Assembly: GCA_949288455.1 (NCBI GenBank)
Contig: CASEKF010000016.1
Coordinates: 1-59,306, forward strand
DNA length: 59,306 bases
Reading direction: 5' to 3'
Source: an uncultured bacterium
GTDB taxonomy: Bacteria; Vulcanimicrobiota; CADAWZ01
Positions 51,968-59,306 of the stretch are shown here, in pieces. The translations under genes were made by a program, and so were the position numbers. Within the stretch, counting starts at the first letter, position 1; the number at the start of each line of letters is the position of its first letter. The notes below the pieces were generated by a model. The model did not search any database, was not told where the DNA came from, and saw only the letters and a list, made by a program, of their open reading frames with translations.

Positions 51968-53266
51968 ATGTTAGAATTTTCTTTTTTGTTTAATGTGAAT
52001 ATGTTACAAAATCTTCGCGATAATATAATAAAAAGTTTAAAATCCGGCGTTCCTTTAATAAAACGGATTCTTCCCTCTAAGCTTGTAACCGCAGTTTCTA
52101 TCGCTTGTCAGAAAACCGCTTTTAAATATAATATTAGGGGCGGTTATGAGAAAGGACTTTATCCTAAAGGCGTTAATCTTTTCGGGTATTTAGATTCTCC
52201 TATAGGGGTAGGGCAGGGAGCCAGGCTTATGGCTTGCGCTTTGGAACGTTCCGGAATTCCTTTTGTTTTGATAAACATACCTTTGTCGGGCAGCGTAGAT
52301 ACTCGTTTCAAAAAATATTTCAGAGATAAACCTGAATTTAACGTAAATATCATACATGTAAATCCTAAGGATTATTTTCTTCATCTCTCTTCCTTTTCCG
52401 GCGATGTTTGGAAAAAGCGTTATAATATAGGAATATGGCTTTGGGAACTTGAGGAATTTCCTGATATATGGTCGGATTATTTTAATTTTACGGACGAGGT
52501 TTGGACTCCCTCGTCTTTTAACGCAAAAGCTATTCTGACAAAATCTCCGGAGCCTGTTTTAACCGTGCCGTACGGCATTGAAGCGGAATATGATTCCACT
52601 GTTTGCCGAAAATCTTTTAATCTTCCCGAAGATAGATTTTTATTTTTGTCTATGTACGACGCTAAAAGCGGAGCTATGCGGAAAAATCCTGAAGGCTCGA
52701 TAGAAGCTTTTAAAAAAGCATTTAAACCTGAGGATCAAAGAGTCGGATTAGCGCTTAAAACAAATAACGCTTCTTCTGCCGACCTTGAAAAATTAAGAAA
52801 CAAGATAGGCGATCGCTCAAATATTTTTATCGTTAATAAATCGATGGAAAAAAAAGAAGTGAATTCCTTGATAAAGCTTTGCGACGTTTTCGTTTCTCTG
52901 CATAGAAGCGAAGGATTCGGTTTAGTTATGGCGGAGTCAATGTTCTTAGGAGTTCCATGCGTCGCTACCGGTTGGTCGGCGAACGTTGATTTTATGAATT
53001 CTAATAATTCCTGTTTAGTCGACTATGAGTTGACGGAAGTTTTGGACGAGGAAATATATTTGCCTGTTTTCGAAGGGCGCATCGTTCCAAAATGGGCCGA
53101 ACCGGATATAGATCAGGCTGCCTTTTATATGAAAAAGTTGTTTGAAGATCGCTCTTTCGCCAAGAAAATATCCGCATTGGCTCAGGAATCTATACGACGG
53201 GAATTTTCTATCGAGAAATCTGCGGATAAAATAAAAGCTAGGCTTGACGAATTAGATTTGATTTGA
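51968..53266 (+). CDS. Glycosyltransferase family 4-like protein
   Basis: 432 residues. NLFGYLDSPIGVGQGARLMA marks the N-domain, and FLSMYDAKSGAMRKNPEGSI with VFVSLHRSEGFGLVMAESM the donor site. This combination is typical of O-antigen mannosyl/rhamnosyl-type GT4s. No ribosome site is seen before the ATG at 51968; ATG 52001 is an alternative. It lies 19 bp before the GMD genes. Sugar specificity is inferred only. Confidence 0.88.
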   Translation: MLEFSFLFNVNMLQNLRDNIIKSLKSGVPLIKRILPSKLVTAVSIACQKTAFKYNIRGGYEKGLYPKGVNLFGYLDSPIGVGQGARLMACALERSGIPFVLINIPLSGSVDTRFKKYFRDKPEFNVNIIHVNPKDYFLHLSSFSGDVWKKRYNIGIWLWELEEFPDIWSDYFNFTDEVWTPSSFNAKAILTKSPEPVLTVPYGIEAEYDSTVCRKSFNLPEDRFLFLSMYDAKSGAMRKNPEGSIEAFKKAFKPEDQRVGLALKTNNASSADLEKLRNKIGDRSNIFIVNKSMEKKEVNSLIKLCDVFVSLHRSEGFGLVMAESMFLGVPCVATGWSANVDFMNSNNSCLVDYELTEVLDEEIYLPVFEGRIVPKWAEPDIDQAAFYMKKLFEDRSFAKKISALAQESIRREFSIEKSADKIKARLDELDLI

Positions 53267-53285
53267 ATTTTAGGAGTTAGTTATT

Positions 53286-54305
53286 ATGAAAAACGTTTTG
53301 ATTACTGGGATAACCGGCCAGGACGGATCTTATTTGGCCGAATTGCTTCTTGATAAGGGATATGGCGTTTACGGTCTTGTCAGGCGTAAGAGCGAGCTTT
53401 CCTATGGAAACGCCGAACATTTGAAAGATCGCGTCGCGTTTATCGACGGAGATATGGCGGATTTGTCTTCTCTTATTCGAGCCGTTCATATCTCAAATCC
53501 GGACGAAGTTTATAACTTGGCGGCTCAATCGTTTGTCGCGGCAAGCTGGAGTCAGCCCGTTTATACGGCTCAGTGCGACGCGTTAGGAGTCGTCAATATA
53601 CTTGAAGCCCTCCGCCTTTCGAAGCCCGACGCTCGTTTTTACCAGGCTTCCACGAGCGAAATGTTCGGATTGGTTCAGGAAATTCCGCAGAGGGAAACTA
53701 CTCCGTTTTATCCTAGAAGTCCTTATGCCGCCGCTAAATTATATGGGCATTGGATTACGAAAAATTATAGGGAAAGTTTCGGAATGTTTGCTTGTAGCGG
53801 CATTCTTTTTAATCATGAGTCCGAAAGACGCGGCAAAGAATTTGTAACGAGAAAAATTTCGGCTGCGGCGGCCGCTATAAAATTTGGACTTCAGGATTGC
53901 GTGGAACTTGGAAATTTATCGGCTAAAAGAGATTGGGGACATAGCGTAGATTATGTTAGGGCTATGTATCTTATGCTTCAACTGGAAAAACCCGACGATT
54001 TTGTTATAGCTTCCGGAGAAACCAGAACGGTTAGAGATTTTTGTTCTATGGCGTTTAAATACGCAGGATTTGATCTTGCGTGGGAAGGCGAAGGATTGAA
54101 TGAAAAAGGCATAGATAAACTTACCGGAAAAGTTCTTGTTAGAGTTAATCCTTCTTTTTTCCGTCCGGCTGAGGTCGATATTTTGCTTGGCTGTCCTGAA
54201 AAAGCCGAAAGAACGCTCGGATGGAGACGAGAGATTTCTTTCGAAGAACTCGTAAGAAGAATGGTAGATAATGACATTAAGGAGCTTAGCTTAAAAACGG
54301 TATAG
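53286..54305 (+). CDS. gmd: GDP-mannose 4,6-dehydratase
   Basis: 339-residue short-chain dehydrogenase of the GMD type: NAD(P) loop TGITGQDGSYLAELL, GLVRRKSE, STSEMFG (Thr/Ser/Glu), YAAAK (Tyr-x3-Lys), ILFNHESERRGKEFVTRKI and NLSAKRDWGH. Makes GDP-4-keto-6-deoxymannose from GDP-mannose, the first step to fucose, rhamnose or perosamine derivatives. First of a tandem pair. A ribosome site (TTTTAGGAGTTAG) precedes the ATG. Confidence 0.96.
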   Translation: MKNVLITGITGQDGSYLAELLLDKGYGVYGLVRRKSELSYGNAEHLKDRVAFIDGDMADLSSLIRAVHISNPDEVYNLAAQSFVAASWSQPVYTAQCDALGVVNILEALRLSKPDARFYQASTSEMFGLVQEIPQRETTPFYPRSPYAAAKLYGHWITKNYRESFGMFACSGILFNHESERRGKEFVTRKISAAAAAIKFGLQDCVELGNLSAKRDWGHSVDYVRAMYLMLQLEKPDDFVIASGETRTVRDFCSMAFKYAGFDLAWEGEGLNEKGIDKLTGKVLVRVNPSFFRPAEVDILLGCPEKAERTLGWRREISFEELVRRMVDNDIKELSLKTV

Positions 54306-54332
54306 TATTAAGCCCTATAATTCGGAGGAATT

Positions 54333-55343
54333 ATGAAAAAAGCTTTGATAACCGGAATTTTCGGACAAGACGGATTTTACCTTTCCGATTTATTGTTAAA
54401 GCAGGGATATAAAATTATTGGCGTAGCTCCTTCTAAGCCTGAAATTACTGACGCTTCTAATTCTTGGATCGGCGACATCGAATTCGTTCGGGGCGACGTT
54501 TCCAGTTTTGATTCTGTTTCCGCTATTATAAAGGCGGTTAAGCCGGACGAAATTTATAATTTAGCGGCTAGATCTTTCGTCATGGATAGCTGGGCCGGAC
54601 CTTCCGCGTCTGCTTTATGCAACGCCGTAGGCCCTGTAAATATTTTTGATTCAGTTAATAAAATTAAGCCTGATGCGCGTATATTTCAGGCTTCTACATG
54701 CGAGATTTTCGGAGATGCGCTAGATAATCCTCAGACTGAGGATACGATTTTTCGACCTGAGACTCCTTACGGCATTTCGAAATTATACGCGCATTTAATG
54801 GCTTTAAATTATAGAAAGAATTTTAATTTGTTCATATCCTGCGGAATTCTCTTTAACCATGAATCTCCGCTTCGTCCGGAGAACTTCGTGACGAGAAAAA
54901 TAACTTCTTCTGCGGCAAGAATTAGATTTGGCTTGCAGGAACGCCTTGAACTTGGCAACTTAAACGCTAAAAGAGATTGGGGTTTTGCCGGCGATTACGT
55001 AAGGGCGATGTATCTTTCTCTTCAAAACGATTGTCCCGAAGATTTCGTTATAGCTTCCGGAGAAGCGCGTTCAGTTAGAGAGTTTTGCTCTCTTGCGTTT
55101 CGATATGCCGGCTTCGAAATCGTTTGGGAGGGTAGGGATCTTGATGAAAAGGGGATAGACGTTAAAACCGGAAAAACCCTCATAGAAGTTAACCCCGCTT
55201 TTTTTCGTCCTTCGGAGGTAAATTTTTACAGGGGACTTCCTTTAAAGGCAGAAAAATTATTACATTGGAAAAGATTAGTTTCGTTTGAAGAGTTGGTTTT
55301 TAAAATGACTGAAAGCGATTTGCAGGATCTGAGTAAAAAATAA
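54333..55343 (+). CDS. GMD paralogue, possible GDP-4-keto-6-deoxymannose reductase
   Basis: 336 residues, clearly homologous to its upstream neighbour along its full length: TGIFGQDGFYLSDLL, STCEIFG, YGISK, ILFNHESPLRPENFVTRKI and NLNAKRDWGF. Tyr-x3-Lys and the Thr-x-Glu are kept, so it may be active. It could be a second dehydratase or, like Rmd, act as the following reductase to GDP-rhamnose. GGAGG precedes the ATG. Assignment beyond the family is open. Confidence 0.85.
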   Translation: MKKALITGIFGQDGFYLSDLLLKQGYKIIGVAPSKPEITDASNSWIGDIEFVRGDVSSFDSVSAIIKAVKPDEIYNLAARSFVMDSWAGPSASALCNAVGPVNIFDSVNKIKPDARIFQASTCEIFGDALDNPQTEDTIFRPETPYGISKLYAHLMALNYRKNFNLFISCGILFNHESPLRPENFVTRKITSSAARIRFGLQERLELGNLNAKRDWGFAGDYVRAMYLSLQNDCPEDFVIASGEARSVREFCSLAFRYAGFEIVWEGRDLDEKGIDVKTGKTLIEVNPAFFRPSEVNFYRGLPLKAEKLLHWKRLVSFEELVFKMTESDLQDLSKK

Positions 55344-55356
55344 AAGGAGTTTGTCG

Positions 55357-56733
55357 ATGAAGGTTATCATTCTTGCCGGAGGATGCGGATCTCGTCTTTG
55401 GCCTTTGAGCCGCAGTAAATATCCTAAGCAGTTTTTAAAGTTAAACGGCATGGATCGTTCTATTTTTCAACTTACTTTGATTAGATGCCTTAAATTCGTT
55501 TCTATAGGCGATATTTATATCGTTACGAATAAGGATTATCGTTTTTTGATTTCCGGTCAAATTGAAGAGCTTGGATATGAACCTTCCGGCGAAAATATCC
55601 TTTTGGAACCTCAAGGAAAGAATACTCTTCCCGCTATATATTACGGCGTAAAAGCCATAAAAAGAAAAGGCGACGATAACGTCGTAGTTTTTTCGAGCGA
55701 TCATCTTATCGGAGAAACCGATAGATTTATATCTTATATTAAGGCCGGAGAATGCCTTACGGATAGATTTATTTTGACATTCGGCATAAAGCCGTTATTT
55801 CCTGAGACAGGATACGGATATATTCGCCCCGGAGAACCATGTCCTCCGGGCTTTAAAGTTGCGGAATTTAAGGAAAAGCCAAATTTGGAGTCGGCTCATA
55901 GATACGTAGACGATGGATATTTGTGGAATTGCGGCATTTTTATGTTTAGAACCGAAGTTTTTGAAGAGGAAGTCAAGAAATATGCGCTAGACATATACGA
56001 AGCGTTTTGTAATAACGACGTTGAAATTTCTTTTCGGCAGGCGAGAGAAATTTCGATAGACTACGGCCTTCTGGAAAAAAGCGATAAGGTCGCGGTAATC
56101 GGAATGGATATACATTGGAACGATCTTGGGAGTTTCGCTACGTTTTACGACGAATACGAAGCGATAAAAGACTCTGAAGGCAACGTGATTTTTGGCAAAG
56201 AAATATTAATTAATTCTTCAGGGAATCTTATCTATTCCGAAGGAAATAAGGCTATCGCCGTAATAGGAGTGAAAGATCTCGTCGTAGTAGACCAGAACGA
56301 CGCTTTGCTTTTATGTCATAAGTCCGATACTCAGCTTGTAAAAGAAGCCGTCGATATTTTAAAGTCTGCCGGCGATTCAAGAGCTGATTTTCACCAAACC
56401 GAATATCGTCCTTGGGGATCCTTTACCGTTTTTGAAGAGGGAAATTTTTACAAAATTAAGCGTTTAACCGTTTTATCCGGGAAAAAATTGAGTTATCAAA
56501 TGCATTATCATAGAAGCGAACATTGGATTGTCGTTAGCGGTACGGCTAAGGTTACGATAGACGACAAGGATTCGTTGGTAAAAAGCGGCGAAAGCATTTT
56601 CGTTGCGGCCGGGCAGAAGCATAGACTGGAGAATCCGGGAAAGTTGCTGTTGGAAGTGATTGAGGTTCAGTCAGGAGCTTATTTGGGAGAAGACGATATA
56701 GTAAGATTCGTCGACGATTTTGGGAGAAGTTAA
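55357..56733 (+). CDS. manC: Mannose-1-phosphate guanylyltransferase / mannose-6-phosphate isomerase
   Basis: 458 residues. Start ATG at 55357 with AAAGGAG 7 bp before it; a TTG two codons earlier is ignored. N-terminal nucleotidyltransferase with GGCGSRLWPLSR, and the cupin isomerase domain with QMHYHRSEHWIVVSG. Supplies GDP-mannose from mannose-6-phosphate or mannose-1-phosphate. Last gene of the glycan operon. Confidence 0.97.
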   Translation: MKVIILAGGCGSRLWPLSRSKYPKQFLKLNGMDRSIFQLTLIRCLKFVSIGDIYIVTNKDYRFLISGQIEELGYEPSGENILLEPQGKNTLPAIYYGVKAIKRKGDDNVVVFSSDHLIGETDRFISYIKAGECLTDRFILTFGIKPLFPETGYGYIRPGEPCPPGFKVAEFKEKPNLESAHRYVDDGYLWNCGIFMFRTEVFEEEVKKYALDIYEAFCNNDVEISFRQAREISIDYGLLEKSDKVAVIGMDIHWNDLGSFATFYDEYEAIKDSEGNVIFGKEILINSSGNLIYSEGNKAIAVIGVKDLVVVDQNDALLLCHKSDTQLVKEAVDILKSAGDSRADFHQTEYRPWGSFTVFEEGNFYKIKRLTVLSGKKLSYQMHYHRSEHWIVVSGTAKVTIDDKDSLVKSGESIFVAAGQKHRLENPGKLLLEVIEVQSGAYLGEDDIVRFVDDFGRS

Positions 56734-56824
56734 TTTTACGCGGATAGAAATTAGACGCCGGTTGAGCCTTCTATCTCATAGTATGTTTTTATCTAGGTAA
56801 AACGTAAAAGCGTTAGGAACAGGC

Positions 56825-56871
56825 GAAAAGATTAAAAGCCCTTTCTAAAAATGGCGGCTTTTAATCTTTTC
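56825..56871 (+). terminator. 16-bp hairpin terminator after manC
   Basis: Arms 56825-56840 and 56856-56871 are perfectly complementary around a 15-nt loop, 91 bp after the manC stop; the 3' arm ends in CTTTTC. Confidence 0.75.
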
Positions 56872-56970
56872 TCTTACGTACGATTTAATGAAAATCTTTA
56901 TCCTTTTATTGTGTTGTCATTCTTGATTTTAATATCGGCGATAAAGGATTTTTAGAGATTTTGAGAGAGA

Positions 56971-57402
56971 TTAATATGGAGATATCATTCCTTGAGTCAA
57001 AGGATCTTGCGAACTTTCGCAAAGTTCTTTCATCGTTTCGAGCATAGCCTCATAGCTTGCCACGTTCATTTCGGCCGCTTTTACTATTAACGTTCTTCCT
57101 CTTTCCGCCATTTTGAGCGCGGACGAAAGGGCCGTTTCGTCTAGAGACTTAATGTTTTGCAGATAGTCTAAAGCGCTTATCATTGTTTCTATGCCAAGCT
57201 TTCCGGTATCGATTTCATTTTGCATTTCATCCTGGATTTCATTCGGAATCTTTTCGGCGTTTACCGTTTCTATTATTGATTTTAGCCGTTCTTTTTCTTC
57301 TTTTAAAAAAAGGAGAAATTCCTCTTTGGTAGACTGCAGAGAACGAAATTTTATAATTTCTCTTTCTAAGACGGAAGGCATATTTAAGTTTGTCCGCGGC
57401 AT
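56971..57402 (-). CDS. Small helical protein coupled to the transglutaminase
   Basis: 143 residues, all-helical and charged, coiled-coil-like throughout (EREIIKFRSLQSTKEEFLLFLKEE...). No motif or family recognised; the size and pattern recall FlgN-like flagellar chaperones, but I see no flagellar neighbour that would support it. It overlaps the transglutaminase gene end by 19 bp, so the two are coupled. Function unknown. Confidence 0.6.
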   Translation of the reverse strand: MPRTNLNMPSVLEREIIKFRSLQSTKEEFLLFLKEEKERLKSIIETVNAEKIPNEIQDEMQNEIDTGKLGIETMISALDYLQNIKSLDETALSSALKMAERGRTLIVKAAEMNVASYEAMLETMKELCESSQDPLTQGMISPY

Positions 57403-59306
57403 AAGTTCCTCCTTTTATTTTTTAATCGCCGTGAAATTTGCTCGGCTTCAATTTGAGCTTTTGAGATATTTTCTTCGGATATATCCAAGGAATATCTTAG
57501 TTTCTCATAATTTTGAAAGAATTTCTTCATATCCGATAAGAGAGGCTCGGGAATGTTCAGGGAGTTGACGAATTCGTTTACGGTTTGCCGTTCTTGTCTA
57601 TAAAATCCATATTTTTTTAACGCTTTGAATATGGGCTCGGCTATTTCCGCTATATTTTTCCTCGAGGTGATCTCTCGTAGTTTTTCCTGCTTGGTTTCGC
57701 GGCTCTTTCGCAGATCCGTCTGTCGTTTGCCGCTTTGTGCCCGCAATATTAGAGCCGCTGTTGCGGAGCCGGTGAAAATAAAAATCATGAAGAGTCCGAA
57801 CGTTTTGGAGCGAAGAACGGGCTCGAGGTATGTCTTGATTGACGCGAGAGTAGTTTCAACTCCGCTTTTGTATTCTTTCGCCGTTATTTCGCCGGCATAT
57901 CCGGGAGTCGGATCGAACTCGATTAGGCCTGTTTCCGTGATAATTTCAATCCAGGCGTGAGCGTCTGATTCTTTAATTTCATAAAAGCCGGTAAAAGGAT
58001 TATACGTCCCTTCGGGAAATCCGGTGACTACTCTGCATGGTATTCCGTTAAGCCTGCATACTACCGCCATAGCCGTTGCAAAATGTTCGCAAAATCCTTT
58101 TTTTTCTTCAAAAAGGAAGTAGTCGGCAGTTTCTGCCCCGGTCGGGAATTTGTCTATATTTAAATCGTATGAGCATGAAGTTTTTATCGATTCGCATATA
58201 GCTTTGGCTTTATCGTAATCAGATTTATACCGATCAAATTGAGCGGCGAATTTTTTCAGTCTGTCGCTAATAGGAGGAAGTCGAAGACAAGATTCTAACA
58301 TTTGTTCCCGGAAAAATCTCCAATTGCGCGTTCCTTTATTTCTTCGCATTGTTATAGGTATGTTAAACGTCGGCAAGCGTTTTCCTCTTTCGCTTACGCA
58401 AACGTAGCTCATTCCTTTTTCTAGATAGTAAGGGGAGAATAGTTCCCTGTTTGGTCCGATATATAGTTGGTTGCCGGGGAAATACAGCTGGCTGGCGCAA
58501 TTTGCCGAGTATATTATATTTGATAAATCTTTCTCTATATTAAAAACCTGGATTATTCTCTTGGAATCTCTTCTATGAGGCATTCCCAGAAATATGACGT
58601 CGTCAAAGGCGTTTATTTCGTCAGTCATAGATATTTCAGAGGAAGGGATTTTCCAAGAACTGCCGTCATAATTTGTAAAAACGGCGCCTCTGTAGTACGA
58701 CGGAAACGACGTTTTTACTTTGATAACGATATCGTCTGACAGTCGTCCTCTGAAATTGAGATCCATTACGTCTCCAAATCCAAAGTAACCTGAAGCCGCG
58801 GCGGATATTTTATTTAATTTTTGTCCTCCTGTTCCTAAAGACGACGCAGAAGATTGTTCCGTTTTTTGTCTAAAGAAACTTCCAAACCTGAATTTTTCAA
58901 GATTAAGCGTTCGGATATTGGCAATTTCGGCTCGTGGAATTAAAATAAAGAATAACGTTCCGACGGCTATGGAACTGAATGTCGCGATCGCCGCTATTAA
59001 AACTCCCCAACCTATAAGCTTTTTCTCGTCCTGAGCGTTCGTTTTTTGCGTTTCCAGAGATACTATGGCTGAGCTAAACGAATTGGCCGCAAAAAAATAA
59101 GATATGAAAAATAAAGCGAAAAATAAGGTCGCTAAAGCTATATATATAATATCGGATACGAAGAAAGCTCCGGTTATGATCAACATTACGCTAACGGCTA
59201 ACGAATACTTTAAATCCCTTGATTTAGGCAGATCAAAGCTGTGCAGAGTCTGAAGCCATAACAGAAGAAGAGATAGAGAAGCGGCGGGGCCCAGAGGATT
59301 AGTGAG
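57384..59306 (-). CDS. TgpA-type transmembrane transglutaminase (5' end outside window)
   Basis: 641 codons are visible; the frame stays open across 59187-59306 with WLQTLHSFDLPKSRDLKYSL, so the start is beyond the window. N-terminal membrane helices are followed by a large extracytoplasmic region with the transglutaminase core: Cys in KKGFCEHFATAM, His in SDAHAWIEI and Asp in EFDPTPGYAGE. A further helix (GLFMIFIFTGSATAALIL) and a cytoplasmic DUF4129-like tail end it. TgpA-type proteins often lie with DUF58 and MoxR ATPase genes, which would be upstream. Confidence 0.92.
   Translation of the reverse strand, partial: LTNPLGPAASLSLLLLWLQTLHSFDLPKSRDLKYSLAVSVMLIITGAFFVSDIIYIALATLFFALFFISYFFAANSFSSAIVSLETQKTNAQDEKKLIGWGVLIAAIATFSSIAVGTLFFILIPRAEIANIRTLNLEKFRFGSFFRQKTEQSSASSLGTGGQKLNKISAAASGYFGFGDVMDLNFRGRLSDDIVIKVKTSFPSYYRGAVFTNYDGSSWKIPSSEISMTDEINAFDDVIFLGMPHRRDSKRIIQVFNIEKDLSNIIYSANCASQLYFPGNQLYIGPNRELFSPYYLEKGMSYVCVSERGKRLPTFNIPITMRRNKGTRNWRFFREQMLESCLRLPPISDRLKKFAAQFDRYKSDYDKAKAICESIKTSCSYDLNIDKFPTGAETADYFLFEEKKGFCEHFATAMAVVCRLNGIPCRVVTGFPEGTYNPFTGFYEIKESDAHAWIEIITETGLIEFDPTPGYAGEITAKEYKSGVETTLASIKTYLEPVLRSKTFGLFMIFIFTGSATAALILRAQSGKRQTDLRKSRETKQEKLREITSRKNIAEIAEPIFKALKKYGFYRQERQTVNEFVNSLNIPEPLLSDMKKFFQNYEKLRYSLDISEENISKAQIEAEQISRRLKNKRRNLCRGQT

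Noticed and set aside
51930-51970. Strong AAGGAGGT followed by ATG on the minus strand
   Set aside because: Spacing is zero and the frame ends after 11 codons; considered chance.
56971-57402. FlgN-like flagellar chaperone
   Set aside because: Only size and helicity match; coupled to a transglutaminase, not to flagellar genes.

Overview
This 59.3 kb window comes from a low-GC (roughly 40 percent by eye), flagellated, probably diderm and fermentative bacterium of a lineage I cannot place with certainty. Evidence for this picture is a complete flagellar export and switch operon, a Wzm/Wzt-type polysaccharide ABC exporter, acetate kinase and carbamate kinase. It also has a PilT-like ATPase, a corrinoid adenosyltransferase and a proton-dependent peptide transporter. 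Several proteins are only distantly recognisable, which fits an uncultured phylum-level lineage (for example Riflebacteria/Ozemobacteria-like, Elusimicrobiota-like or Vampirovibrionia-like). That placement is a guess. There are no phage, insertion sequence, CRISPR or rRNA features.

Layout. 1-4.1 kb (minus): a serpin cut by the window edge, D-Ala-D-Ala ligase, an HD hydrolase, an iron-sulfur flavoprotein and a secreted protein. 4.5-9.8 kb (plus): a very large GH13 alpha-glucan enzyme, a TrmJ-type tRNA methyltransferase and an odd two-glycine-zipper protein. 9.9-19.2 kb (minus): a tRNA with CAU anticodon followed by tilS, a degenerate hpt and ftsH, then a degenerate GGDEF membrane protein, secreted proteins and the rnc/fabF pair. 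19.4-20.9 kb (plus): two envelope proteins. 20.9-24.1 kb (minus): a tight operon of an unknown protein, ackA, a CPBP protease, a tiny membrane protein and a Cys-cluster protein. 24.1-25.3 kb: a gene-free stretch. 25.3-31.9 kb (minus): wzt, wzm, a LysM protein, threonine synthase, carbamate kinase and an N-terminally extended PilT. 32.2-33.7 kb (plus): a YfcE-type phosphoesterase and an RNase Z-like hydrolase. 33.8-43.1 kb (minus): a strongly promoted 106-residue protein and the operon fliM-N-O-P-Q-R-flhB-flhA plus an 81-residue ORF, preceded by a hook/rod protein. 43.3-46.7 kb (minus): a POT transporter, a Yip1 protein, CobO and an NAGPA-domain protein. 47.0-49.7 kb (plus): a gluzincin metallopeptidase and a Bacteroides-type phosphoglycerate dehydrogenase. 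50.0-56.7 kb (plus): two glycosyltransferases, two tandem GDP-mannose dehydratase paralogues and ManC. 57.0 kb to the end (minus): a helical protein and a TgpA-type transglutaminase.

How the genes fit together. ManC makes GDP-mannose, the two dehydratase-family enzymes would convert it to 6-deoxy sugars, and the glycosyltransferases would assemble a glycan that Wzm/Wzt could export. The flagellar block encodes the whole export gate except the soluble ATPase parts. FtsH, TilS and the Hpt-like protein form the classic tilS-hpt-ftsH neighbourhood, here headed by the likely TilS substrate tRNA.

Most notable observations: flhB appears to continue in the +1 frame beyond a five-base A tract; the Hpt-like protein has lost its PRPP-binding loop; a CAU tRNA sits directly upstream of tilS; and three solitary proteins without signal peptides share a Ser/Thr/Ile-rich start that may be an unrecognised export or sorting signal.
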